Assembly: GCF_000953635.1 (NCBI RefSeq) | Contig: NZ_LN614830.1 | Span: 487,001-551,000, forward strand | DNA: 64,000 nucleotides | Origin: Legionella micdadei | Lineage (GTDB): Bacteria > Pseudomonadota > Gammaproteobacteria > Legionellales > Legionellaceae | Direction of reading: 5' to 3' | Part shown: piece after piece, positions 7,734 to 19,500 of the stretch | Layout: every line of letters starts with the position of its first letter | Numbering within the stretch: position 1 is the first letter of the stretch | The notes under the pieces: generated by a model | Database searches by the model: none | What the model was told of the DNA's origin: nothing | The model's input: the letters and a program-made list of their open reading frames with translations, nothing else | Program-made: the position numbers and the translations under genes

Positions 7734-8531
7734 ATGAGTGGAAAATCTAAATGGAGTCAGCTTTGGCTTATCTTCCTCTTTGCAATAACATTGAATGCAT
7801 TTGCTGATACTAACGATAGCCCTTGTAATGGATTTCTCTCGATTGTGAACCGGCCGACTATCGCTGATAGCCCTTGCACTGCACCCAATAAAAAACTAAT
7901 CCTCGAATTCGGTTATCAATACCTGAATTTGCTTGGCGGAATTCAAGGCCAGAGTTACCCGTTCGCTGAGTTTCGTTATGGTCTACCGGCTAACAACGAG
8001 ATTTTTGTTTTTTTGCCTACTTATGTTCATTTGTCGACAAAACCGAGCTCTGGATTCAGTGAGATGGCGGTTGGCTATAAGCATGAACTTTTTTATACCA
8101 GCCGAATGATTTTTACCTTAGATGGCTCTCTTATCCCTTCATCTGGTAGTAGAACTTTCGGCAGTAAAGGATGGGGCGGAGAAATTAATGGTATATTTAG
8201 TTTCAACCTGAGTGAACAATTTAGTTTTACCTCCCAGTTAGGATTTAGTAGTCAAACCCAATCTATTCTCGCAGGGGGTAAGCGTTTTACTAGCATAAAT
8301 CCAGATGCTTTTTTCAGTTGGTATCCAGTAGACAGATTAGAAATTTATGCAGAAATTTATGGTCAGAGTAAAACAGCGCCAGACGAAGGCAGTGGCTTTA
8401 ACGCTGCTGTGGGCATGATTTTCCTTTCTTTCAAAAATATGACGATTGATTTTGAGGGGGGGCAACGCATTAGAGGTTTTTTAGGTGATGTAGAAAATTA
8501 TGTGGCGGCGGGAGCAGCAATTCAATTTTAA
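7734..8531 (+). CDS. Putative outer-membrane beta-barrel protein
   Basis: A 265-residue protein with a signal peptide of about 24 residues ending F-A-D. It then alternates aromatic/hydrophobic and polar residues in strand-length blocks (FGYQYLNLL, FAEFRYGL, EIFVFLP, MAVGYKHELFY) and ends in phenylalanine (A-A-I-Q-F), the usual signal for barrel assembly. The overall pattern resembles the MetA-pathway/transporter-type barrels (PF13557-like). Two N-terminal cysteine-containing D-S-P-C repeats precede the barrel. The transported substrate is unknown. Confidence 0.7.
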   Translation: MSGKSKWSQLWLIFLFAITLNAFADTNDSPCNGFLSIVNRPTIADSPCTAPNKKLILEFGYQYLNLLGGIQGQSYPFAEFRYGLPANNEIFVFLPTYVHLSTKPSSGFSEMAVGYKHELFYTSRMIFTLDGSLIPSSGSRTFGSKGWGGEINGIFSFNLSEQFSFTSQLGFSSQTQSILAGGKRFTSINPDAFFSWYPVDRLEIYAEIYGQSKTAPDEGSGFNAAVGMIFLSFKNMTIDFEGGQRIRGFLGDVENYVAAGAAIQF

Positions 8532-8967
8532 GTCATCGTCGGAAAATCCGATTGATTTAACCAAAACTATGCAGTAGTATGTCTCCAACCCTTGGAAAGG
8601 TAAATGGAAACTATGGAGTTTTATCATGAAGAATACAAGCAAGCATACCTCTAAAATAATGGGCACCCTCGGTTACCCCTCAAATCATCGCCAAAATCCC
8701 TATCCGTTTCCTACTAATAGCTAGCTTCCCTATAGCTTATACGCGCAAGTCAACGACACAAGGAAACGAAGATGGATGATTTTGTAAAATCAATGCCATT
8801 TGGCATAACCGCTGTTGCTGTGAACTCCCGATTTGAAAAATTCAAATTTCTTTTCCCTATTTCGATTCTTCTGGTTTTATGGAAGCGTTTAATTCACGTA
8901 AGGGAACTTTTTGGTTCAACGTGAATTAAGAGCAAGTTCATCCTCAAATGGAATAAGGATTGTTTAT
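8532..8967. other. 436-base spacer with small open frames only
   Basis: No gene can be recognised here with confidence. There are two short ATG frames with plausible Shine-Dalgarno sequences: 8626-8724 (32 residues) and 8772-8924 (50 residues, listed separately). A small CGGA/TCCG hairpin follows the upstream stop near 8541. The promoter of the downstream three-gene block presumably lies here, but no consensus promoter stands out. Confidence 0.5.
8772..8924 (+). CDS. Possible 50-residue protein, unrecognised
   Basis: A short frame with AAGGAA upstream at about six bases. It encodes a central hydrophobic stretch (about 26-38, F-L-F-P-I-S-I-L-L-V-L-W) flanked by basic residues, like a single membrane segment. 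It ends before the CADG-domain gene. Nothing else supports it, and chance is a fair explanation. Confidence 0.2.
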   Translation: MDDFVKSMPFGITAVAVNSRFEKFKFLFPISILLVLWKRLIHVRELFGST

Positions 8968-10578
8968 ATGAAATGGGTTTTGTTTTGTTTATTGAATCTA
9001 ATATCAGTAATGGCAATGGCTCTGCCTCCATGGGTTCAATTTCAGAATTTAACCCCATTTGAAAATACGGTGTATTTTGGTGAGCGAAAAGTCATTAAAA
9101 TAAAAATGACTCATCGATTCTTGAAATACGCCCAGGAATGGTATCTGCCGCCTGGTATCCAGCTAATACTTGATGGCGGTGTGTGTCCTCCTTTAATTAG
9201 CGGGCCAATCTATTTTCCTTTCACTGGCGATTGCTATTTCAGTTTAATAATTTCTGGCGATAAACTTGGGCATAAGATCATCGGAAGCAATATGTACCAC
9301 CTTGTTGGTGGTGAAGGTGGCTTATTCTGGGATGATTGGCCACTCATACCCTTCGTAGTGAATGTCATCCCACATTCTTTGTCAATGACAAATATTCCTA
9401 TTCAGACAGGAACTGCGAACATCCCTTTTGCTTTGGATCTTAAAAAATTTGTTAACTACTATGGAGAAAATGTTCAGGCCGGAGTTCCGCCCCAAGCAGA
9501 ATTAATCCCAGCTTCACAAGACGGATTATTTTTTGATCCGTCGAGTTTTGCTATTGTCGGTACGCCAACAAGAACTGGAACCTATGTGTTTAGTATCGGT
9601 GCAACCAATGCTTACGGCAGGGCAGCGCCTACTCAATTGATCATCAATGTAGGGGTTAATCCCAGTGATAAACCCGTGTTCAAAACACATAACTATATTC
9701 CCAGTGCCACTCCAGGTAAAGACTACCGATTGAATCTCGTTGAATTGCTGGAATCTAAGCACTTCCAACCAAATAGTCCCGTACGCTTTCGCATCGATCA
9801 AAATGAAGTGCACCCCAAGTGGCTTAAGGTTGATGGGGGAGGTAATAACTACCTTGTTGGCGTTCCTCAGCTTGAAGATGCAGGCAATGAATATGAAGTA
9901 ACACTCATTGCTTCCACTAACACAGGAGGGGACTCTTGGCCATTAGAGGTTAGGATTCCTGTCGCCACTGATCCGAATAGTAAACCCTCGATTAAGCCCT
10001 TCTCACTCGAAAAATCGGTAGGAAATGAATTTTCCTATGATATGAGAAAACAAGTCATTGATCCGACAAATGATCCTAATCCTAAATTGGTTATCGATCA
10101 TATTGAACCTCAAGCAGAATGGTTACAAATTTCTCCCATTGACCCAACCTTATTAACGGGTTCAGTTCCCTTGGATGTAACTGGGCAAAAATACCAGATT
10201 ACTTTGCGCGTTAATACCCGGATTGGCGGCGATTCCTATCCAATTAAAGTGACGTTGAGTATTGCGGCGGATGAGGAAAGAAAACCCCGTTTTAAAGATG
10301 CCAATCCACAAATGCCAACCGTTTATCCAGGCCAGCCGTTTTATCATGATTTCGTGCTTAACCACGATATCTTTCCCGAATATGAAGATACTCCTTATGT
10401 TGTCGAATTTGCACAAACTCATGAAAAACCATGCTGGTTACGCATTGAAGACAATAAACTGATTGCAGATTTGGTACCTGATCTTGAAGAACAATTTCTG
10501 CAAATTTACCTAACAATCCAAAACGTTCCTGGAGGGAAGTCAGAAGTTATCCCTTTGTCGTTATTTGTGATGAATTAA
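8968..10578 (+). CDS. Exported protein with cadherin/Ig-like (CADG, He_PIG) domains
   Basis: A 536-residue protein with a signal peptide (about 1-18, ending AMA-LPPW). Repeated domains of about 95 residues follow, resembling dystroglycan-type cadherin/putative Ig modules. Each has a W-L element followed by L-x-G-x-P and a closing strand, for example L-L-T-G-S-V-P and Y-L-V-G-V-P-Q. At least three copies are visible (about 140-230, 235-335 and 345-440), with a degenerate fourth. The ATG at 8968 is chosen over a TTG at 8911 because AAGGA lies eight bases upstream and it gives a clean signal peptide. It ends 16 bases before the giant YD-repeat gene, so the two are probably co-expressed and may interact at the surface. 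Confidence 0.72.
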   Translation: MKWVLFCLLNLISVMAMALPPWVQFQNLTPFENTVYFGERKVIKIKMTHRFLKYAQEWYLPPGIQLILDGGVCPPLISGPIYFPFTGDCYFSLIISGDKLGHKIIGSNMYHLVGGEGGLFWDDWPLIPFVVNVIPHSLSMTNIPIQTGTANIPFALDLKKFVNYYGENVQAGVPPQAELIPASQDGLFFDPSSFAIVGTPTRTGTYVFSIGATNAYGRAAPTQLIINVGVNPSDKPVFKTHNYIPSATPGKDYRLNLVELLESKHFQPNSPVRFRIDQNEVHPKWLKVDGGGNNYLVGVPQLEDAGNEYEVTLIASTNTGGDSWPLEVRIPVATDPNSKPSIKPFSLEKSVGNEFSYDMRKQVIDPTNDPNPKLVIDHIEPQAEWLQISPIDPTLLTGSVPLDVTGQKYQITLRVNTRIGGDSYPIKVTLSIAADEERKPRFKDANPQMPTVYPGQPFYHDFVLNHDIFPEYEDTPYVVEFAQTHEKPCWLRIEDNKLIADLVPDLEEQFLQIYLTIQNVPGGKSEVIPLSLFVMN

Positions 10579-10594
10579 TTAGGAGAAGCTCAGG

Positions 10595-13500
10595 ATGACA
10601 CAAGTATTTACTAATGATGGCTTAGGAATAAGTGGTTCTTCGCTTGGACAATTGGGCAATTATGGACCGAAAGGTAAAGCAGAATTAGGCCAGGGCGGCG
10701 AGTCTGTTTACATGAATGCTGCAAATGGTAATTTGGTATTGCGTCAGTTGGACGGTTTTTTAGCAAGTCAAGGTTTAGGCTTTGAAGTCATCCAAAGTTA
10801 TAACTCCCTCGGTGAGGGAGGGAAAAACTGGCAGTTCAACACGCAGAGCCATCTTTCTTTACAGGGAACAGCTAATTGCGAAGGCTCTGAGCTCACTCGC
10901 ATTGACGCGGATGGGCATATTAGTCATTTTATTTTTAATATAAATAAAGGTCTTTATGTTGATAAGAAGGGCGGAACTGCGACCCTCAGTTTCAAAGAGA
11001 ATCAATGGATTTATCGAGAAGGTGCCAGTGCTTGCTCTTACGAATACAACCTTGATGGCTATTTAACAAAACTTACTGATCGCGATGGTCACCAACTGCA
11101 ATTTTTCTACCGTGAAGGGTTACTCAATTATATCGTTGATAACAGCAGTAACCAGTTCATTAAGTGGGCCTTTAATCAAGGCCTATTGCATGAACTCACG
11201 GTAACAAGTGATGGTATAACTGTGCATCATTTGCAGTATGACTATGATGAACAAAATCGCTTAAGCAAAGTGAGTCGGGATTTAACTGAGGGCAAAAGTT
11301 ACTGGATAAGTTATCATTACGTAGGCGACTCAAATCGCATTTCGACTATACGTCAATCAGATGGCACTGCTTTGTTGATTGATTACGATGATAAAGGTCG
11401 GGTGAAAAAAATAGTTGATGGTGAGAATCGAACAACCACCTATGAATATCCTGACGGAAAGACACTGGCTACTAATGATAAAGGTGAAAAATGGGTCTAT
11501 TTTTATGATAATCAGAACCGTTTAACCGGAATTGACGGTCCCGGAAGCAGCCATGTTCGTTACGCTTATGAGGGTAATTATTTAACCGACATTTATCAAG
11601 GTGATTTACATTGGTTGCTGAAATATAATGAAGCTGGCGATTGTGTAAGCATACAAGAACCATCGGGGCAAATCACTTCTCGAGTCTATGATAATGAACA
11701 TCGCTTGTTAAGTGAAACCAGCTATACCTGTTTTGATGGCAATCATCATCCGGCCACTCCTAAGACCAATCATTTTGTCTATGATGAAAAGGGACATTTA
11801 CGCTTTAAAATTGCGGGTGATGGCACCGTCTCTGAATACCGTTATAATCGAGATGGGCAATGCATTAGCAGTCGGGTTTATTTTCAAACAAATTACGATA
11901 TAGCGCAATTAACCAATGAGCGAAATCTTAAATTAGAAGATCTGCTAAGTTGGGTCGGCACGCAAAAAGCCCAAGCAATCACACTCACGACCTATCATTA
12001 TGATTGGCGAGGACTTTTAGATGAAGAAACTCATTATCAGACTATCAATGCTGAAGGTGAAGGGCAACAGGATGGGGCTGTAATCACTTATTTTCGGCAT
12101 GATGCAACAGGAAGGCTTGTGGAAAAAACGGTTCCTGTGAATGGAAAATTAAGCACAACGAGCTACATCTACGATGATCTAGGACGCTTAATCCAGCGCA
12201 CTGATAATCAAAACCATAGCCAGCGATTTGAGTATGATGATCTTCATCAACGAACCATCGAAACCGATGCAAATGGTTTACAAACCATTCGTACTTATGA
12301 CAGCTCCGGACTCTTGCTAACCACTCAATATTTGGATGGTAGGCAAAAAGATTACGGCACAATTTATTACTCCTATGATAAAGCAGGCCTCTTACAATCC
12401 GAGACCAGTATGGATGGCAGCATCACCTATTACTTTTATGATGGTGAAGGACGGCTCCAAGCTAAATGCGATCCGGGTGGGTATTTAACCGAATATTGCT
12501 ACGATAATAACGGACGCCTTATTCAAACAGTTCATTATAATGAAACAGTGAGCACAATTGATTGGCAGAAAAACATTCCTTTATGGTTCACCGTAAAGCC
12601 CCAAAAAAGTCCTAAAGACCGCGCGAGCCAAACAGTCTATAACCGCTATAACCAAGTTGCTTACCAAATTGATGCCGAAGGGGGCATTCTTGCTCTTGAG
12701 TATGATGCAACAGGCCGTGTAGTGACTAAGACGGCTTACGCCACGCGCTTAAATGGTTACAGTGGGCAAATTTTATCTTTCGACGAGATAAAACTTCAAG
12801 GCAGTAAAGAGGATCGTAGTATTCATTATTTTTATGACAGTGGAGGCCGTTTACTTGCTGAGGTCAATGGTGAAGGGGCAGCAACTGCTTTTCGTTACGA
12901 TAAAGCAGGGCATTTAATAGAAACCATTCGCTACGCGAATCGCTTAAGCTTCCCACTTGATGCAGAGTGGAAAGCACCCAAAAGCACCTTTAAGGATATT
13001 CATAATCTCAGTCTTTACAACGCAGCTGGTTTAAAAGTTGTTGATATTGACCCTTTAGGATTTGCTATCACCTATAAGTACAATGAAAGGGGATTGCTTA
13101 TTCAAAAACGTGGCTTTTCCACAGCATTAAGTAAGGAAGTATTAGCAAGCATCAATGAAAAGACATTTCTTAGCGCTCTTGCACTCAAAGAGAAATCGTC
13201 TGACCATGTCACGAGTTATCTTTACAATGATCTGGATCAATTAATTGAAGAGCGCTCGCAAAATGGTTTACTGACAAAATTTCGCTATGACGAAAAAGGC
13301 TTAATTCTTGAAAAAATAATTACCGATACCAAAACAGCTGAAATTCGCGGGCAGATTTTCCGCTATGATGCTATGGGTAGAGTGAGCCAACGTTTAGATG
13401 AGATTGGGGTTCAAGAATTACTAAAAGCGGCTGCGCCCACTCCAGAAGAATGTGAAGGAATCTGGCAACGGCATGGCCTTCATTACCGTTATGATTTAGC

Positions 13501-16500
13501 TGGGAGATTAATAAGTCTTACAAATGGACTGAATCAAACGACCCATTATTATTATAATGAAACTGGATTATTGAATTATGCGGTGAATGCTGAGGGCCGG
13601 GTGACCGAATATCAATATAATTCGTTTAACCAAATGGTCATGACGCGCCGTTACAGCAAGTTGCTGAAAGAAACAGCGATCTCGTCTGCCGATCTTGTGG
13701 ATCGTGTAAGTGCTCTGCAAGATGCCGCAGTGGATGAAATCACTTATTATGAATACAACACATTAGGGCAATTAGTAAAAAAATTAACAGGTAGTAGGGC
13801 TCAGCAAACGACCCAATATAATGTTTTTGGTGAACTAGAAGAAACGCATGTAAGTATCAATTCCTCTCAGGAAGTAGTGACCCAGTACCATTATGATCGA
13901 CGTGGATTGCTGCGTTATCAAGTGGATAATCTAGGGGGATTTAACCGCAAAACAGAAATTCAGTATGATGTTTTTGGGCGTATTGAAAAGACGATTGACG
14001 GTCGAGGAGGAGTAACGAGTTACAGCCTAAACCGCCGCGGCGAACGCGTTATGGTTGAAGATCAAGCAAGGTATAAAAAGCAATTCGCTTACGATGCATT
14101 TGGCCGTATTCTCTCAGAAACGAATAATGCTTATAGAGCGATTAATTTCTTTGTTTATGATGACCAAAATAATACTCTTACTCTCGAACACCCAGAACAA
14201 AAAACCAAAATAGTTACCCAATTCAATGCATTTGGTGACAAAATCACAGTTACCGATGCTAACGGCCAAGTGACACACTATGCCTTTGACGCGAAGGGAC
14301 AATTACTGAGCGTGAGTGCCCCTGAAGGGGTTAGCAAGCACTACCTTTATGACGAAGCAGGTCATTTAGTTTGGCAAGACAGCAATGGACAAGCGATCCG
14401 CTACAGCTATGACGCGGAGGGGCGTGTCTTAAGTAAAACGGTCGCCCCAGACGGCTTAGCACTGACAACTCGGTATCGCTATGATGGTGTTGGGCGTCAG
14501 TTGGAAGTGATTGAAGCGAACGGCTTATGTAAACAATTTAGTTACGATAATTGCGGCAACCTGATTCAAACCCGCATCGATCCTAAAGGACTTAACCTCA
14601 CAACGGATTTTTTTTACGATGATCGCGGATTGCTTCTTAGGCAAATTGAATTTAATCCGCAAGGTAAAAATAAAGTTACAGCCTACGAGTGGGATGCATT
14701 GGAAAGGCGTAAGGCAACCATTCTTGATCCAGAAAGTTTAAAGTTGACTACGCGCTATGAGTACGACGAGAATGATAATCTTATCAGTGAAACTGATGCG
14801 AACAATAACACGCGTCATTTTCTTTATGATGGGAAGAATCAGTGCCGTTTTCAAATCGATGCCCGCGGTACAGTGACTGAACATATCTATGATGCAAATG
14901 GCCACGAAGAAAAAACGATTGCCTATGCAAACCGCATCCCTGCATTGGATAAATACACAGAAGCGAATCTTCGTTTAGTACTAAAACCTTCAGAAAATGA
15001 CCAATATCAATTCCGACTTTATGATTTTGCAGGGCGCGTTACTGTCTATTTCGATGCTTTAGGTTACGCGACTACCTATGCCTATGATGGTAATGGTAAT
15101 TTGGTGCACATGACTCGATTTGCCAACCCCCAGTCATTGGATATGCTTAAAGCCGGAAATTTAGTTTTGCCTAAGAGTAAGAAAGAAAGAGATCGCCATC
15201 AGTATTTTGCCTACAATGGCCTAAACCAACTGATTTATCAACTTGACGAGAAAAATTATCTTACTCAATTTAGTTATAATTCTTCTGGGCAATTAATAGC
15301 CAAAGCCCGATTTGCGCAATGCCTAGCTCTTGAAGGAAAAGTTGTTTCGTCGGAAGTTATACGCGCAAACATTAAGTCCTCTTCCACAGATCAATACACT
15401 CTTTATGCTTATGACACTGCCGGCCGCTTAAGTCATGAATTAAGCGCTAACGGTATTGCTAGAGCTTATTTTTATGATGGAGCAGGTAATATCATTGCCA
15501 ATTTACAGTATGCAGTACCTCTTGAGCATTCCACCTTAAGGGATGATTGGCAAAATCAGATCTTAACAAGTGGTCAGGATCGATTAACGCGTTTCGTCTA
15601 CGATGCAGCAGGGAGGGAAGTATATCGGGTTAGCGCTGAAGGCCGTGTTTTGGAGAGGCGTTACGATGCTTTAGGCAATGTCATTAACGAAATCGTCCAT
15701 CATGAACGGTTTGTTATATCAAGTGGAGTTAAAAGCGATTTGCGACAAATTTTAAAAGCTGATGAGCAAGCGATTATCACGTCCTTTACGTATGATGATG
15801 TTAGCCGTCTCGTCGCTAAAACAGATGCTAAACAACAAACCACGCGCTATCGCTATGATAACAATAGTAACTTGCTAGCTAAAAATGAGGCTAATTCAGC
15901 CGAATGGACATATGTTTATGACGAGGCGAATCAGCTCATTGAAACACACTCACCAAGTACGTTAATCATGAGCCTAGAGGCCGGGCAATGGTTAGCAAAA
16001 ACTCGTTCCATCCTAACGCGAAATAGCTATGACAGTTTCGGCAATGTCATTTCAACAATTCGAGATGTGGGGGGGGAAAACCAAGTAACCCGTTATGTTT
16101 ATGATAACAATAACCGCAAAATAAAAACGATCTATCCCGATGTGCTATTGAACATTGCCAGCAATAAAGCGAGCCCCGATCGTCAAGAACAAGCGCAAAC
16201 ATTAACCGAAGTGCAAGAATATAATGCTTTTGGTGAAATAGTTGCTAGTCAAGATAGGGCAGGCAACTGGCGTTATAATGCTTACGATAGTAAAGGACAA
16301 TTATTGTATAGCTTGGATGCCAAAGGTGCATTAACAAGGTTTACTTATGATGCTTTTGGCAATGTAGTGTCGAGGACGCGTTATGCCAAAGCCTTGAGCT
16401 GGTCTAAAGACCTGGATTGCAGCAGTGATGCATTTGCCGAAGCTGCACTTCCAAGTGCCTCTGATCGCGAAGAGTTTTATCAATATGATTTAGATAACCG

Positions 16501-19500
16501 TTTAATCGAAAAATCCCAAAGTCCAACCCGCACTTACAATGCCGCGACGAATCATTATGATACTCTTAGGCCGACCACACGCACTAGCTATAATGCGTTT
16601 GGTGAAATCACTCAGGTTGCCATTAAGCGTAATGAAATCGATTGGGCAATAACAAACTACTATTACGACAAGGATGGCTTAAAACAAGCCTGCTTGGATG
16701 CAGAGCACTATCTGACCACTTACACGTACAATACTTCCGGCAAACTGACTGACGAAATTCAGTATGCAAATCGAGCAAATTCTTGGGATAAAAGCCAAGT
16801 TATTATTCCTGAGTTGAGTGTGAACGATCGTCATGTGGTTTTTACCTATGATGTATTAGGGCAATTAACCAGCAAGACATTAAAAAAAGTAAGTTGTCAG
16901 CGGCTCATTAATGGAAGCAATCGTTATGAAACGATCATCGCCGATGTAACAACTAATTATACTTATGATGCATTGGGAAATTTGACATCCATCACTGATG
17001 CTTTAGGTTATACCGCTTATTGTTATTACAATGCTCTAAATCAATTAATCGCTAAAGTAGGACCCGCGACATCAAAAGGCCGAGCTGCAACAAGTTATAG
17101 CTACGATGCTTTAGGGCAGCTCGTTGAGGTCACTCGTTTTGCTCATGGTGCTGCCTATGCCGACAAAGAACATTATGTATTGAACGGTGTTTCAGCTGAA
17201 GATGTTACTACGCATGCTATCTATGACAGCCAAGGGAGGCTGCTTACAGAAATTGATGGTTTAAATCACGCCATTCAATATAGCTATGATGCGAACGGTC
17301 AAAGGGTAAGAAGTTGGCAAGTCGTGTCGCAGGTTGATGGTTCGCATAGGTTGATTGATAAACGCTACGCCTATGATAAAGAAGGACATTTAGTACAAAC
17401 TGCAACCTACAAAAATGATGGCCAGCCCATGACGGAAGATGCTGTTTATAATGCTTTTGGTGAAACGGTTGCCAAAGGAATAAACGGCAATTTAACTATT
17501 CATATCGAATATGACCATCTAGGTCGGGTTCGGCGCTCAAACACCCAAGGTTTTTATCAGATTTATGTATACGATTTAATTGACCATGTTACCCAAGTAG
17601 TGACTTCTACCAATGCCTATTCTGAAGAATATGATAACCATGGTGTGGATTTATCCAGCGACCGATTCAACGAAACCGAGCAATTTACTGAAGACCAGTG
17701 GCGTTTTAATTTGCAACGCCAAAATAATATCTATGATGGGCTTGGTCGTACTTTAAGCCAGCGTAAGGAATTTACTGTTCACGCAGAACAAATTGGACAA
17801 AAGGACCGTTTAGAAATCGTACAGCAGTCACAGCAAGTTGACCGGTGGGGTAATATCTTATCGCATATCAGTGCACGGGGGTTTGAAACACGGTATGAAT
17901 ACAATGCATTTGACCAAGTGATTAAGCAAGAGCTTCCAGAAACGGTTGCTTTTGATGAAAAGATGGTTGCACATTCACTTAAACCCACTCTTTATTATGC
18001 TTATGATGCATTAGGTCGTGCCATTGCAATGACTGATGCAAATGGACATATCGTAGGGAAAATTTTAGATGCCGAAGGGCGAATACGGGCTGAAATTGAT
18101 GCGAAAGGGAAGATGCGATTTAAAGACTACAATCTTTTGGGGCAACTAGTCTCACTTCAAAATGAGTTAGGCGGTTTAACGACGTATGCTTACGATAAAG
18201 CGAACCGTTTAGTAAGTGTAAATTCTGCAAAAGGCAAGCAAACTTATGTTTATGATGAGACAGGTGAATTAATCGTCCAATCGAATGCGCTTGGGCAGTC
18301 TTTGTTATTTTGGTACGACAATCTAAATCACCAAATTGCTAAAAAAGACACCAGTGGCCGCATGACTTATGCAAAATATGATGATGCGGGTCATAAGACT
18401 TTCGAACAAGAGGCGAATAGCCTTAGTCAATCCTGGAGCTATGACACAAATGGCCGTTTGCGATCCCATACCGATTTAGGTGGACATATTACCGCCTACG
18501 AATACAATAAAAATGGACTTTTATTGGAAGAAACTTCGACAACCGGTAAAAGCATCAGCTACCGCTATCGAGGGAACGGTGAGCTTTTATCCTATTCCGA
18601 TAACGCCTGCGAAGAGTCTGTCTTTTACTCCTATGACGCGGATGGCAACATAATCTCAAAAACAGCATCACGCCCTCTCGAAAAGCCAGATGGTTGGATA
18701 CGTGAAACAGATGGGTATGCTTATGACACTAACGGGCGGTTAATTGCAGTCAGGCGCCACCGTCCTAATGACACTGATAATCGGTTCCCAGAGAAGGAGC
18801 ATGCACTTTTAAATATTGATTATCACTATGATGCAGCTGGTAACATTCGCCATACTTCCGTGGAGGCAAATTATACGGGCTACCAAAAAGTGAGGCGGGA
18901 TGATTATTACACATATGATGCGAATAACCGTATGTTGATTAATAAGGGCGGCTTCGTCAATGGTGGAATCATCGTCAGCGACTCGCAAAGCTCTTACCTG
19001 GATTATGATGATGCTGGGAATATTAAAAGTGCATGGAAATTTGAGAACGGGGCATTACAACAATACAATTACAAGTATAATAATTTAAATCAATTGGAGT
19101 CGATTAGTAAGAATGGCGGCTTATTAAAGACGATACAGTATGATGCGATAGGCCGAGTTGACGAAGAGCGCTTATATGATGTGTTTGCTCATGCTGCAAG
19201 CATCACTCGAATGATTTATGACAGGGATCTCCTTCAATATCAAACCACAAGTACTCTTGTCGCAGGCACTTGGCAAGAAACCGATAAGAATCAATATTAT
19301 TACGATGCGGTCGGTAATTTAGTGGATATAGCGAACCAATTTTACCAAAACGGAGTGTGGTATCAGCGCTATCATCACTATACCTTTGAACATTGGGGTA
19401 GCTATTTGCAATCGATGGACATAGCCTCTTTGTCTATTAATAATGGTCAGCTCACTCAGGGTTTAAGCGTACGTCATTATGATGTAAATGGCCAACTTTC